DNA of 49,263 nt from an uncultured Lachnospiraceae bacterium. GTDB taxonomy: Bacteria > Bacillota > Clostridia > Lachnospirales > Lachnospiraceae. The stretch spans positions 1-49,263 of the forward strand of contig CANQBH010000015.1 of the NCBI GenBank assembly GCA_947589155.1, in the 5' to 3' direction. The notes under the pieces are model-generated. The model did no database searches and had not been told where the DNA came from. It saw only the letters and a program-made list of their open reading frames with translations. Numbering within the stretch: position 1 is the first letter of the stretch; the number at the start of each line of letters is the position of its first letter. This document shows positions 35,658 through 44,769 of this stretch, piece by piece. The translations under genes were made by a program, and so were the position numbers.

Positions 35658-36749
35658 TTACTGCTGTCCCTGTCCCAGAAGGACATACGATAAGATGTTC
35701 GCGAGCGGTTCCATCGCGTTGTACGCCTCCTGATAGGTATTGGTCTGCGCCCCCACTTCGATCAGCATGGAGCGCGGGCACATGTGCATGTTGTAGCGGT
35801 AGCCTTTCAAAAAGACCGGTCGCGTGAAACCCGGATAGAGTTCCGCCGCCGCGATCTGCATTTGCAGCGACAGCGCCAGATTATCCTGAATGTACGGATT
35901 TTGCAGATAGTCGATCGGCCCCGTGGCCGTGGTCCGGCTCAGACCGTTAAAGAACATGACCTTCGCCATCGGCTTTCCGTCGATCTCCGTGACGAGCCTT
36001 GTTCCTTCCGCCACCCCGTCCCTGTGCAGATCGATCACGACCTGAATGGACGGATTCTCCGCCAGCACGCGGCTGATCTCCGGCGCGGCGTTGGAATAGG
36101 CGTAGTCCCTGCCGTTCACGTCATACTTCCCCAGATGATGGAGGACGGGGATCCCGTAGACGTTCTGCAGCAGAGCAGCCAGACGGTCCCCGAGCGCAAT
36201 GACCGACGTCCGATCCGTGCCGTCGGAATCGCAGAAGCCCTCCTGCGAATGCGTATGGTAGATCAGCACCGCGGGGCCGCCCGCCTGCGGGTCGATGCGC
36301 ATGTCTTTTGCCAGAAGTTCCTGCGGATCAAACTCCGAAGAATCGATCGTCGTCGTGCGGTCCACCCGATAGAAATTCTTCATCAGATAATCAAAATCCA
36401 AAAGTTTGTTCCGATTGACCTCGGCCCGCTTCCTCCATACGGGCGTCCCGACGGCGTCCGCCGCGATCTGTTCCTCCGCGGGAAACACCGCTTCCGACGG
36501 CTGCTCCTGCACCGCGTTCTCCTGCGCTTCCTGCTGCGCGCTCTGCAGCGCGTTCTCATTTTCCGACGCCGCCAGCAGATCCAGCGTGCTTTCGTCTTCC
36601 CTGACTTCATCCACATAAGCCATCACCGGCGTCGTATATTGCAATTGCCTGACGATCCAGTCGCTCAGCGTCATTTCGTCCGTTTGAAAACAAAAGACCG
36701 GCAGACACAGTTTCACGATATGTAGAAAAAAGGTCACGCCCTGTTTCAC
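35658..36749 (-). CDS. spoIIP: Stage II sporulation protein P
   Basis: Forespore-engulfment peptidoglycan amidase/endopeptidase working with SpoIID and SpoIIM. The 363-residue protein has one N-terminal membrane anchor (about 5-22), a disordered Glu/Gln/Ala-rich linker (55-100), and the amidase domain with IYHTHSQE (His165, Glu170), VIDLHRDG and MLIEVGAQTNT. A GTG start at 36749 is supported by GAGGAG eight bases upstream. It follows gpr after a terminator, so it probably has its own promoter in the AT-rich 50 bases before it, although none is clear. Confidence 0.94.
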   Translation of the reverse strand: MKQGVTFFLHIVKLCLPVFCFQTDEMTLSDWIVRQLQYTTPVMAYVDEVREDESTLDLLAASENENALQSAQQEAQENAVQEQPSEAVFPAEEQIAADAVGTPVWRKRAEVNRNKLLDFDYLMKNFYRVDRTTTIDSSEFDPQELLAKDMRIDPQAGGPAVLIYHTHSQEGFCDSDGTDRTSVIALGDRLAALLQNVYGIPVLHHLGKYDVNGRDYAYSNAAPEISRVLAENPSIQVVIDLHRDGVAEGTRLVTEIDGKPMAKVMFFNGLSRTTATGPIDYLQNPYIQDNLALSLQMQIAAAELYPGFTRPVFLKGYRYNMHMCPRSMLIEVGAQTNTYQEAYNAMEPLANILSYVLLGQGQQ

Positions 36750-36790
36750 TGTCTTATCTCCTCAAATAATACAATATATGCTTGTCTTCA

Positions 36791-36820
36791 AAAAATATGC
36801 CGGAAGACAGGCTTCCGGCA
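36791..36820 (-). terminator. Terminator between gpr and spoIIP
   Basis: TGCCGGAAG/CTTCCGGCA, a perfect 9-base stem with a five-base loop (36798-36820), is followed on the minus strand by TATTTTTT. It starts 8 bases after the gpr stop. Confidence 0.85.
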
Positions 36821-36827
36821 GGTTTTC

Positions 36828-37754
36828 TTATGTCGCCGCGGGCTCCGACGGGACGAAGGTCATATTCAGTCCTTCGGAAACGGTAAAACTCAGGCGGTCG
36901 ACCGCCTCGTCGATATCTTTTGGCGTGACATACATCGTATTCAGTTTTGGGGAAATGATCCGGCGGATCTTTTCTTCGACGTCCTCGGTCCCGTCTCTGT
37001 CCTGCTCCGTCTCGCTGATGAACGAAGAAAACGCGTCCGCCACGATGGTGGCCGCGTCCACCACGGTCGGGATCCCGATCGCGATGACGGGGATCCCCAG
37101 ATGTTCCGCGTTGATCGCGTTGCGGTAATTGCCCACGCCCGAGCCCGGTACGATACCGGTATCGGTGATCTGGATCGTGCGGTTCAGCCGCTTGACGCTG
37201 CGCGCCGCCAGCGCGTCGATCACGATGATGAGATCCGGCTTCGTCTCGTCGACGATCCCCTTCATGATCTCCACCGTTTCCATACCCGTCTGCGCCATCA
37301 CGCCGGGGACGATCCCGCTGACGCTGCAGCATTTGTCAAATTCCAAAAGATATTTTCCGTATTCCCGTATCAGATGGCGCGTGATAAAAAGATGGTCGAT
37401 CACTTTCGGCCCGAGCGCGTCCGGCGTGACGTCCCGATTTCCCAGACCGACAATGAGGATCTTGCTTTCATAGTAATCCTCCGGCAGGAATTTTTTCAGT
37501 TCGCCGGAAAGCACTTTTGAGACCTCGCGGTGGCAGCCGGTATCCTCGTCCGTCATCTGCGCCGCTTCGATCGTCACATACGTCCCCCGCGGTTTGCCGA
37601 GCTGGCTGGCCGCCTTCTGCGTCTCAATACAGACCTCGGTGATCTCAATGTCCTCCGCCGCCATGCGCCTGCTTGTCCTGACGCCGGAAAGTTCTTCCTC
37701 CGGCTTTCTGTTCTCCGATGTTTCTACCGCCAGATCCGTGCGAATTTCAAACAT
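36828..37754 (-). CDS. gpr: Spore germination protease GPR
   Basis: Degrades small acid-soluble spore proteins during germination. 308 residues from the ATG at 37754; a GTG at 37763 is also in frame. The N-terminal RTDLAVET matches the site at which GPR zymogen and its SASP substrates are cleaved. The body has ILIVGLGNRDVTPDALGPKV, GIVPGVMAQTG, IIVIDALAARS and ITDTGIVPGSGVGNYRNAIN, all hallmarks of peptidase family A25. It is divergent from rpsT with about 60 bases between it and the rpsT -35 box; no convincing sporulation-sigma promoter was found. Confidence 0.96.
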   Translation of the reverse strand: MFEIRTDLAVETSENRKPEEELSGVRTSRRMAAEDIEITEVCIETQKAASQLGKPRGTYVTIEAAQMTDEDTGCHREVSKVLSGELKKFLPEDYYESKILIVGLGNRDVTPDALGPKVIDHLFITRHLIREYGKYLLEFDKCCSVSGIVPGVMAQTGMETVEIMKGIVDETKPDLIIVIDALAARSVKRLNRTIQITDTGIVPGSGVGNYRNAINAEHLGIPVIAIGIPTVVDAATIVADAFSSFISETEQDRDGTEDVEEKIRRIISPKLNTMYVTPKDIDEAVDRLSFTVSEGLNMTFVPSEPAAT

Positions 37755-37812
37755 ATGCTCCACCCTCAGAAACTTTTGCCTTTAGGATTTGCATTTTTAT
37801 TGAAAATATGTA

Positions 37813-37841
37813 TTGACAATCTTTGTTCCGTCGACTAAAAT
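37813..37841 (+). promoter_or_regulatory. rpsT promoter
   Basis: TTGACA (37813-37818), 17 bases, TAAAAT (37836-37841). The transcript would start near 37848 and carry a leader of about 90 bases before the TTG start, long enough for feedback control by S20. Confidence 0.85.
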
Positions 37842-37936
37842 ATTCTAGTATGTTTGCAGTGGACTTTCCGTGTCTCGTCTCATTGCAACGTTACCGCGAT
37901 ACTATTTCATTGGAAAAGACATTGGAGGTGCACAGA

Positions 37937-38200
37937 TTGGCGAATATTAAATCTGCTAAAAAAAGGATTCTGGTAGCGGAAAAGAAGGCCGCCAGAAATA
38001 AAGCGATCAAATCAAAGGTAAAGACCTGCATCAAAAAGGTCGAGGCCGCAGTAGAAGCGCAGGATAAGGAAACGGCGAACACAGAACTTCTGAACACCAT
38101 TTCCGAGATCACGAAGGCTGCCAACAAAGGCATTTATCACAAGAACAACGCAGCCAGAAAGATTTCCCGCCTGACAAAAGCGGTCAACTCTATCGCCTAA
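37937..38200 (+). CDS. rpsT: 30S ribosomal protein S20
   Basis: 87 residues, very Lys/Ala-rich: ANIKSAKKRILVAEKKAARN at the start and KNNAARKISRLTKAVNSIA at the end, as in all S20 proteins. It binds 16S rRNA early in 30S assembly. The frame is open far upstream, but the true start is the TTG at 37937 with GGAGG eight bases before it; the rare start codon is a known trait of rpsT in several bacteria and limits translation. Divergent from gpr and convergent with holA. Confidence 0.96.
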   Translation: MANIKSAKKRILVAEKKAARNKAIKSKVKTCIKKVEAAVEAQDKETANTELLNTISEITKAANKGIYHKNNAARKISRLTKAVNSIA

Positions 38201-38205
38201 AAAAC

Positions 38206-38250
38206 TCCTTCTGTAACGCGGCGTCACCGTCCCTTACAGAAGGATTTTTT
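38206..38250. terminator. Bidirectional terminator between rpsT and holA
   Basis: TCCTTCTGTAA (38206-38216) pairs perfectly with TTACAGAAGGA (38234-38244). Six T follow on plus; A-runs before it provide T on minus. Confidence 0.9.
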
Positions 38251-39235
38251 ATGCCTGTCTTTGGCTGTACCTGACCATGAGCAGTTCCACCGCCATGCGG
38301 TCCTGCAGCCGTCCGGATTTGACCCGCTCCTCGCAGTCCGCCGCTTCTTCAAGCAGCCCGCGGATCTGTTCCGACGTAAAATTTGCGGCCATCGCCATGT
38401 TCTTCCGCACGATAAAATCCCGGCTTCCCATGCGGCTCGCGATCCCCAATACGTTCATGCCCTGCGCCGCCATGTCCTTGATCAGATACATCTGCTGAAA
38501 CTGCCGCACGATCAGCGCGAGGATCCGCAGTGGAGGTTCTCTTGTCGCCAAAAGGTCGTGGTACAACTCCAGCACCTTTGTCAGATCCCTTCGGCCCATG
38601 GCCGCGATCATATCAAAGACCTTGCTCTGCGGCGGACGGGTGCATACGTTTTCCACATCCGCGCGCTCGATCCCGTCTTTTTCATAGACATAGGAAAGCA
38701 GTTTTTCCATCTCTTTGTCCATGTGTTCCATATGATCGCCGCAGCGTTCGAGAAATTCTTCCCACGCGTCCCCTGTCATCGTCTTGCCCGCCGCTTTGAC
38801 CCTTCCCTGCATCCAGCGGGCCAGCGTGCGTTCGTCCGGCATCGAAAACGAGACCGCTAGACCGTTTTTTTCGGCCGCCTTGAAGGTCTTGGTTCTTTTG
38901 TCCGTCTGCGATTCCACGAAGATCAGGCAGGCCGTCTCCGGTATCCGGGCAAAATACGCCGCCAGTTCTTCCTGCGCCGCAGCAAAAAAGCCGGTGTCGC
39001 TTAAACAGATCACGCGGCGCTCCGCAAAAAACGGCAGCGTCTCCGCGAGGTCGATCACCTCGCCGACCGAAGTCTCCTTCCCTTCATAGCGCGCAAGGTT
39101 GACCGTGTCGCCTTCGTCCGTCATCGCGCGGATCAGTTTGTCGCGGTACTGGCGCTTCAGATAATCTTCTTCCCCGTAAAGCAGATACACGCGCCGGAAA
39201 TTTCCTGTTTTGATGTCTTCGTCGATCCTTTTCAT
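38249..39235 (-). CDS. holA: DNA polymerase III delta subunit
   Basis: Clamp-loader subunit that opens the sliding clamp. 328 residues from MKRIDEDIKTG, with the early VYLLYGEEDYLKRQYRDKL and the C-terminal ILALIVRQFQQMYLIKDM segment of the YqeN/HolA family. An open frame continues to 39586 over comEC, but that part is a GC-rich artefact; the ATG at 39235 lies 29 bases after comEC. No clear Shine-Dalgarno is seen. comEC-holA-rpsT is the Bacillus order. Confidence 0.9.
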   Translation of the reverse strand: MKRIDEDIKTGNFRRVYLLYGEEDYLKRQYRDKLIRAMTDEGDTVNLARYEGKETSVGEVIDLAETLPFFAERRVICLSDTGFFAAAQEELAAYFARIPETACLIFVESQTDKRTKTFKAAEKNGLAVSFSMPDERTLARWMQGRVKAAGKTMTGDAWEEFLERCGDHMEHMDKEMEKLLSYVYEKDGIERADVENVCTRPPQSKVFDMIAAMGRRDLTKVLELYHDLLATREPPLRILALIVRQFQQMYLIKDMAAQGMNVLGIASRMGSRDFIVRKNMAMAANFTSEQIRGLLEEAADCEERVKSGRLQDRMAVELLMVRYSQRQA

Positions 39236-39264
39236 AGATTCTATTTTACATGATTTTTCGGAAA

Positions 39265-41634
39265 TCACAACCCGCAAAAGCCGCGGGGCGGCCCGCCGCC
39301 CGAAAACGTCAGCTGCCCCTCGTCCCTTGTCAGCCGGACCTCCGCGCCGGCTTCTTCCAGCCGCCGCAGCGTCTCCTCCGCCGGATGCCCGTAGGTATTC
39401 CCCTCGCCTACGGAGATCACGACGCAGTCCGGCGCAAAAAGTTCCAAAAACGCGGCGCTGCTTGCGTAGCGGCTCCCGTGGTGCGCGGCCTTTAAGATCC
39501 GGTACTGCCCTTCTTCCTTCTCCGGCAGGCCGTGTTCGCAAAGCCACCGCTCCTGTTCCTCGCTGATATCGCCTGTCAGGAGGCACTGCACGTTTCCGCT
39601 TTCCGCCAGCAAAACCAGCGAGTTCTCGTTCTTCCCTTCAAAAACGCCGTCCGCCGGCGGATACCAGCAGGTCAGGCAAAGCCTGCCGCTTCGTATCCTC
39701 TCGCCGCGTTCCATAAAATGCACCTTAACGCCGCGCGCCTCTGCTTCTTTAAGAAGTTCCTCCAGCGCCGGATCGTCTCCGCCTGCGGCAGCGGCGGGCA
39801 GCACGAGGCAGCGGATCTCATAGCCGCTGCAGAGCGCCTCCCGCAGGCCGCTGATGTGGTCCTCGTCCGTGTGCGATACGAACCAGTAATCCATATGGCG
39901 GATCCCGCGGTACTTCAAAAAAGGAAGGATCCGGTAAGTCCCCACGTCCTCCTCCGTCGAACTCCCGCCGTCCACGAAGCAGGCCGTCCTCCCGCTTTGG
40001 AGAAAGATCCCGTCGCCCTGCCCCACATCAAGGAATGTGATCTCCGTTTCGCGCGGCGGGTACGGCAGGAGCAGCAGCGGCAAAAAAAAGACAGGAAGGA
40101 TCCGGATAAGACCGGAGCGGGCAAAGACGCTTCGCCCGCGCGGCCGCTCCCAAGCGCGCCGCCGTCTATTTGCGTCCCTGCGCCTGTTCCTTGCTCCGTA
40201 TGCCAGAAGGAAAAAACAAAAAAGATACAGCAGGATCTGCCGGAGTTTCGGACTCCCGATGATCTGGCGGCTGCCCGGAAGCGCCAGCGTGCGGTCCGCC
40301 GCGGCCTCATAGAGATACAAAAACAGATGGCAGGGAATCAGCAGAAGCCGCCCCGCGCCGGGAAACAGCAGCCCCGTCAGGCCGCCGCAGAGGCCGAACC
40401 CCAAGACGGCCGGCAGAAGCGGCAGGAGAAAAAGATTGAGGAACATCGCATAGAGCGGCGCTTCATAAGAAAAGTACGCCACGAACGGCAGCATCCACAA
40501 CTGGATCAGCGCCGCCTGCCAAAGCGACCGACCGATCCGGCTTTTCGGGATCTTTCTCATTTTACGGCAGACGCCCGCCATTCCCGCAACCGCGCCGAAG
40601 GAAAATACAAACGCGCTCTGCCCCGGCAGAAACGGCTCCTGCCACACGAGCAGGAACGCCGCCACCGCCAGCGACGTAAACGTATCGGCCGTGCGCCCCA
40701 GCAGATCCGCGGCCAGTACGAACGCGAACATGACGACCGCCCGCTTTGTCGAACTGCTCATCCCGCACAGCAGGGCATAGGAAAAGAGCACGGCAAAGGA
40801 GACGCCGCAGCTAATGCCCGTGCCGCATCCCCTCCGGCGGAAGAATCGGTAGAGCCCCATGCCCACCACAGAGATATGCAGTCCGGAGACCGCAAGGATA
40901 TGCGACAGGCCGGACAACTGATAGAGCGTCTTGACCTGCGGATCCAAAAGGCTGCGCATCCCGAGCGCGATCGCGGAGAGAACGCCGCTTTCCTCTGCCG
41001 GAAGCGCCTGCGCATAAAACGCCGCGACGCCCTGCCGCAGCGTCTCCAAAGCCCCGCCAAAAGAAAACGCGGGCGTGCGGATCACCGACAGTTCTTCGAC
41101 ATTCAGCCTTGCCGCGATGCCCAGCCCCCGATAATACGATCTCTCGTCGAAGCCGCCTTCGTTCCTCGCCGTGCGAAAAGCAAGATAGGTTCCCCTGCCG
41201 CTTACCGTTGTCCCTATGGGAAGTTCTTCCGATACGGAAGTCAGAATGACGGATCGGCCTTTGAGCGCCTTTCCGTCTTTTTGCAGCGTGACGCGCTGCA
41301 GATAGTAAATGGTTCTTTCGTTCTTTTGTTCCGTCTTTGCAATGTCCCCGCAAAAACTGACCGGCGGCGCGCCCGCAAAAAACGCATCCGCCTCCTTCTC
41401 CTGCCGCAGCGCCTCCCCGCCGCGCCACGCGCCGAGAAGAAAGCCCGCCGCGACCAGACAAAGAGCAAGGGCCGCGCCTGTTTTTTGCCGCGTCCTTTTA
41501 CAGCGTAAATACGGCCGAAGAAGGAGCGCCGCCAGAAATACGCCGCCCCACAGACAGAGCCGCATATGATAGACGCTCCATCCGACGCCCAGCAGAAACA
41601 TTGCGACAAAATGGCACAGATATCTTCTGCTCAA
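39265..41634 (-). CDS. comEC: ComEC/Rec2 DNA-uptake channel
   Basis: 789 residues. An N-terminal membrane region and OB-like DUF4131 part (GRSVILTSVSEELPIGTTVSGRG) are followed by the multi-helix competence domain (LSGLSHILAVSGLHISVVGMGLYR, SSTKRAVVMF). The C-terminal metallo-beta-lactamase domain has TFLDVGQGDG, SHTDEDHISGL and LKAAHHGSRYASS. ComEC carries single-stranded DNA across the membrane during transformation. The start is a TTG at 41634 with AGGAG nearby. It follows the GerMN lipoprotein by 30 bases and precedes holA. Confidence 0.95.
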   Translation of the reverse strand: MSRRYLCHFVAMFLLGVGWSVYHMRLCLWGGVFLAALLLRPYLRCKRTRQKTGAALALCLVAAGFLLGAWRGGEALRQEKEADAFFAGAPPVSFCGDIAKTEQKNERTIYYLQRVTLQKDGKALKGRSVILTSVSEELPIGTTVSGRGTYLAFRTARNEGGFDERSYYRGLGIAARLNVEELSVIRTPAFSFGGALETLRQGVAAFYAQALPAEESGVLSAIALGMRSLLDPQVKTLYQLSGLSHILAVSGLHISVVGMGLYRFFRRRGCGTGISCGVSFAVLFSYALLCGMSSSTKRAVVMFAFVLAADLLGRTADTFTSLAVAAFLLVWQEPFLPGQSAFVFSFGAVAGMAGVCRKMRKIPKSRIGRSLWQAALIQLWMLPFVAYFSYEAPLYAMFLNLFLLPLLPAVLGFGLCGGLTGLLFPGAGRLLLIPCHLFLYLYEAAADRTLALPGSRQIIGSPKLRQILLYLFCFFLLAYGARNRRRDANRRRRAWERPRGRSVFARSGLIRILPVFFLPLLLLPYPPRETEITFLDVGQGDGIFLQSGRTACFVDGGSSTEEDVGTYRILPFLKYRGIRHMDYWFVSHTDEDHISGLREALCSGYEIRCLVLPAAAAGGDDPALEELLKEAEARGVKVHFMERGERIRSGRLCLTCWYPPADGVFEGKNENSLVLLAESGNVQCLLTGDISEEQERWLCEHGLPEKEEGQYRILKAAHHGSRYASSAAFLELFAPDCVVISVGEGNTYGHPAEETLRRLEEAGAEVRLTRDEGQLTFSGGGPPRGFCGL

Positions 41635-41664
41635 TCTTTTCTCCTATCCTTTGAACCGCCCGTC

Positions 41665-42618
41665 TTACGGCTGTTCGATCGTAATATACTCCGTTTCCGT
41701 CTTGACCCTGTTGACCAGCGAAGTATCTCTTTCATATGAGGTGCCGAGTTTGAAATCCAGCGCGTTCCCCTGTACGGTGGAACTGCCGTTGACTAAGATC
41801 TGCACCTTGTTGATATGATCCAGTTCCGTCAGGGAATCCACGACGGAATATAAGAGGACATCCGAGGATACCCCCGTCGTCTGCTCCAGAAACGTATTGT
41901 CAAAATTGACATAGCAGACGCCGTCCGTCACCGTGACGTTCAGGATCTTCGTGCCTGCCGGAATCACGGCAAGCGCGTCGCTGTCCTCCGGCCCCTTCAG
42001 CAGATACTCAATGATAAGGCGCTCCTTCGGGACGTTTTTATTGTAATAGACGTTCATGTCTTCTTTGATCAGAGACTGTCCGTCGGCCGTGGCAAAATAC
42101 AGCGTCAGTTTGGTGGAGACCAGGCTCTTGGTCTCGCTGCCGTAGTCGTCGATAAAGGTCTCTTCCGTCATGCTCCCGACGAGGCTTCCCGCGCTGTCGA
42201 GCAGCGGCTCGCCGGAAACGAAGAAACTCACGCCGTCCACGCCGTCGATCTGTAACAGCGACTTCACGATGGCGGCGCGCACGAGTACCTCCGTATAACC
42301 GCTCAAGTCCTGATAATCGCGATTGAAATATACGCTGAGCACGTTCTTGTCAAGATGCGTTTCGAGTACTTCCACATTCGCGGGGATCGTCCTCCGGTAA
42401 TCCACGCTGTCCGGCTCCTCCGCAAGTTTCTGCAGCACTTCGCCGATCTGTTCTTTGGTCGTCGTTCCGGCGGGCTCATAAGGCTCCGACGTAATGCCGT
42501 CGCCCAGCGCGTTCATATAGAACAACTGCATTTGCTGATCCTGCTCTTTTTTTGCGCCGCACCCCGTAAGCAGGAGCAGCGCGGCAAACATCGCAAGGAT
42601 ACGATACGTCTTTTTCAT
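41665..42618 (-). CDS. GerMN-domain lipoprotein
   Basis: 317 residues. The signal peptide MKKTYRILAMFAALLLLTGC has the lipobox LTGC, so it is an outer-face lipoprotein. Two GerMN repeats follow (about 75-180 and 205-300), each with the YF/VY...L...LL.GP or similar pattern (RLIIEYLLKGPEDSDALAVIP, TKILNVTVTDGVCYVNFDNTF). GerM of Bacillus is a sporulation/germination lipoprotein with this fold. The ATG at 42618 overlaps the kinase stop (TGATG) and has AGGAGG seven bases upstream. It may act as an accessory sensor of the kinase or in spore envelope assembly. Confidence 0.88.
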   Translation of the reverse strand: MKKTYRILAMFAALLLLTGCGAKKEQDQQMQLFYMNALGDGITSEPYEPAGTTTKEQIGEVLQKLAEEPDSVDYRRTIPANVEVLETHLDKNVLSVYFNRDYQDLSGYTEVLVRAAIVKSLLQIDGVDGVSFFVSGEPLLDSAGSLVGSMTEETFIDDYGSETKSLVSTKLTLYFATADGQSLIKEDMNVYYNKNVPKERLIIEYLLKGPEDSDALAVIPAGTKILNVTVTDGVCYVNFDNTFLEQTTGVSSDVLLYSVVDSLTELDHINKVQILVNGSSTVQGNALDFKLGTSYERDTSLVNRVKTETEYITIEQP

Positions 42619-44060
42619 CACTGCACCTCCTCTACGATATAATTCAGCGGAAGGCGGACGTCAAAGATCGTGCCTTCGCCCTCGACGCTGTGCACCTTGA
42701 TCGCGCCCTTGTGCATGACGATGGCGCTTCGGGTGATGGCAAGCCCGAGGCCCGTGCCGCCGATCTCGCGGGAATGTGATTTGTCCACCCGGTAGAAACG
42801 CTCAAAGATGTAGTCGAGGCTGTCTTCCGGAATGCCCATGCCCGTGTCTTCCACCTTGATGTAGCAGTATTGATGATCCGCGTTCAAAGAGACATGGACC
42901 CAGCCGCCCGGCTCGTTGTATTTGATCCCGTTTTCCACAAGGTTCGTGATCGCCAGCGAGATCTTCACCTCGTCGATCTCCGCGGTCACCGGACGGAAAC
43001 TCTCGAAGACCAGTTCAATCTGCTGCTTCTCCGCGATCGGCTTCAGCCGCTTCATGAGAAGTTCGATCAGTTCGTTCATATTGACGGCGGAGATATTGAG
43101 CGCGGCCGCAGCCTTATCCATCTTGACCAGCGAAAGCAGGTCGTTGATGATCTTGGTCTCCCTATCGATCTCCTCGCCGATGTCCGCCATGAACTCCTTA
43201 TAGAGTTCCGTCGGCACATCTTCCTGTCCGTTCAGAGAATCCGCCAGCACCTTCATGGAAGCCAGAGGCGTCTTTAATTCATGACTCACATTGGAAACAA
43301 ATTCCTGCCGCGATTCGTCCACCACGCGCATCCGGTTGAGCAGGCCGTTCATCTTGTGGGAAAGTTCCGCAAATTCCGTGTAGTCGTCGACAACGACCAC
43401 GTCCTCGACGATCCCGTTCTTCACATCCTCGATCGCGGAGCCCATCTTATGGAACGGCTTCACGAAATGCGACGAAGCGATCAGGGCGATCGCCAGAGAG
43501 GCGGCTGTCATCGTCAGAAGATAGATTACGGCGATGGAATAGAAATACTCCTGATTGTCCGAAATATAGGACATCGACTTGTTGACGACGAGCGCGCCGC
43601 GCACCTCGTCCTCACCGTTAGCGGTGATCGGCATTGCGACGACCAGATACGCATTCTCGCTGTCGTAATGGTTGCTCTGCCGTCCCTGAAGCGCCTCGAT
43701 GATATTGGTCCAGACTATCGTCTTGCCCTCGTCGATCTGATAGGTGTCCTTGACGATCTTTAACGAACGGTCCACGATCATAATGCGCCCGCTGTAACTG
43801 TTGCCCAGAGATTCCAACTGATCGTCCAGAAGCGTCGCGCCCGTCTGATCCAGATAGCCGCTGGAGACGATCTGATTGCTCAACGCCTGTCCCTGCGAAA
43901 CGATCTCGGAGATGTCGCTCTCCACGGAGCGGCTCTCATAGAGACTTAAATAGATCCACATCAGCACGGCCCCCGGCACGATTCCGAGCGCCAGAAGCAG
44001 CACGATGAGACGGATCTTCAGGCTTTTCCACAATGTACGGATGGAATGACGTTCCCTCAT
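42618..44060 (-). CDS. Membrane sensor histidine kinase
   Basis: 480 residues. TM1 about 17-40, an extracytoplasmic double-Cache/PAS-like domain of some 130 residues (LGNSYSGRIMIVDRSLKIVKDTY), TM2 about 175-197, HAMP 198-250, then FVSNVSHELKTPLASMK with phospho-acceptor His260. The HATPase boxes are NLVENGIKYN, VEDTGMGIPEDSLDYIFERFYRVD and GGTGLGLAI. The architecture is of the WalK/ResE/PhoR group but it lacks the cytosolic PAS of WalK. The ligand is unknown. It lies 9 bases after the response regulator, its evident partner. Confidence 0.93.
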   Translation of the reverse strand: MRERHSIRTLWKSLKIRLIVLLLALGIVPGAVLMWIYLSLYESRSVESDISEIVSQGQALSNQIVSSGYLDQTGATLLDDQLESLGNSYSGRIMIVDRSLKIVKDTYQIDEGKTIVWTNIIEALQGRQSNHYDSENAYLVVAMPITANGEDEVRGALVVNKSMSYISDNQEYFYSIAVIYLLTMTAASLAIALIASSHFVKPFHKMGSAIEDVKNGIVEDVVVVDDYTEFAELSHKMNGLLNRMRVVDESRQEFVSNVSHELKTPLASMKVLADSLNGQEDVPTELYKEFMADIGEEIDRETKIINDLLSLVKMDKAAAALNISAVNMNELIELLMKRLKPIAEKQQIELVFESFRPVTAEIDEVKISLAITNLVENGIKYNEPGGWVHVSLNADHQYCYIKVEDTGMGIPEDSLDYIFERFYRVDKSHSREIGGTGLGLAITRSAIVMHKGAIKVHSVEGEGTIFDVRLPLNYIVEEVQ

Positions 44061-44069
44061 AGCCCACCT

Positions 44070-44762
44070 CTACGCCTGCTGATAGTAATATCCCACGCCC
44101 CATTTTGTGTGGACGTATTTCGGTTCGCTGGCATTCGGTTCGATCTTTTCCCGCAGGCGGCGCACATGCACATCCACGGTGCGCGCGTCGCCGGGATAAT
44201 CTTCGCCCCAGATGGTGCGCAGCAGCGTCTCGCGGCTGTAAACCTTGCCCGGATTGTTGACCAGAAGCAGCAGCATGTCAAATTCCTTGGACGTCAGCTT
44301 GACCTCGCGGTCCTGCAGGAACAGGCGCCGTCCGTCCACATCGATCGTAAAGTCGCCGCTCTTTAACATGGCGTCCTCACGCGAGCGGCTGTGCGACGGC
44401 GACGTCCGCCGCATGATGGCCTTGATCCTCGCCTTGACCTCGAGAATGTTGAAAGGTTTGGTGATGTAGTCGTCCGCGCCGTATTCCAGACCGAGGATCT
44501 TATCCATGTCGTCGCCCTTTGCCGTGAGCATCACGATCGGCACGGCGGAAAACTCGCGGATCCTCTGGCACACTTCAAATCCGTCCATCTTCGGGAGCAT
44601 GATGTCCAGAAGGATCATGTCGTAGTTGTTTTCGGACGCCAGCGCGAACGCTTCCTCGCCGTCGTAGGCGCAGTCCACCTCCATGCCGTCCTGCTCCAGA
44701 CTGAATCGGATCCCCTTGACGATCAGTTTTTCATCATCTACAACCAAAACTTTCTTTGCCAT
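44070..44762 (-). CDS. OmpR-family response regulator
   Basis: 230 residues from MAKKVLVVDDEKLIVKGI, with phospho-acceptor Asp53 in MILLDIMLPKMDGFEV, Lys in VMLTAKGDD, and a C-terminal winged helix (LTSKEFDMLLLLVNNPGKVYSRETLL, DARTVDVHVRRLREKIE, VHTKWGVGYYY). The longer frame to 44864 runs into comEA and is rejected; GAGGTGTAT precedes the chosen ATG. WalR/PhoP-like in sequence style. Its targets could include the comEA promoter, but no repeat typical of WalR was found there. Confidence 0.95.
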   Translation of the reverse strand: MAKKVLVVDDEKLIVKGIRFSLEQDGMEVDCAYDGEEAFALASENNYDMILLDIMLPKMDGFEVCQRIREFSAVPIVMLTAKGDDMDKILGLEYGADDYITKPFNILEVKARIKAIMRRTSPSHSRSREDAMLKSGDFTIDVDGRRLFLQDREVKLTSKEFDMLLLLVNNPGKVYSRETLLRTIWGEDYPGDARTVDVHVRRLREKIEPNASEPKYVHTKWGVGYYYQQA

Positions 44763-44769
44763 ATACACC

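Noticed and set aside
37764-37812. Sporulation-sigma promoter for gpr
   Set aside because: No sequence with both a GCAT-type -35 and a CAT-type -10 at the right spacing could be found, so no site is called.
38249-39586. holA frame extended by about 117 residues over comEC
   Set aside because: The extension is Arg/Gly-rich, overlaps comEC completely and precedes the natural MKRIDED start; it is a composition artefact.
39532-41508. 658-codon open frame on the plus strand opposite comEC
   Set aside because: It lies fully antisense to a clear comEC, is rich in Arg/Gln/Pro as expected from reversed GC-biased codons, and shows no known motif or ribosome site.
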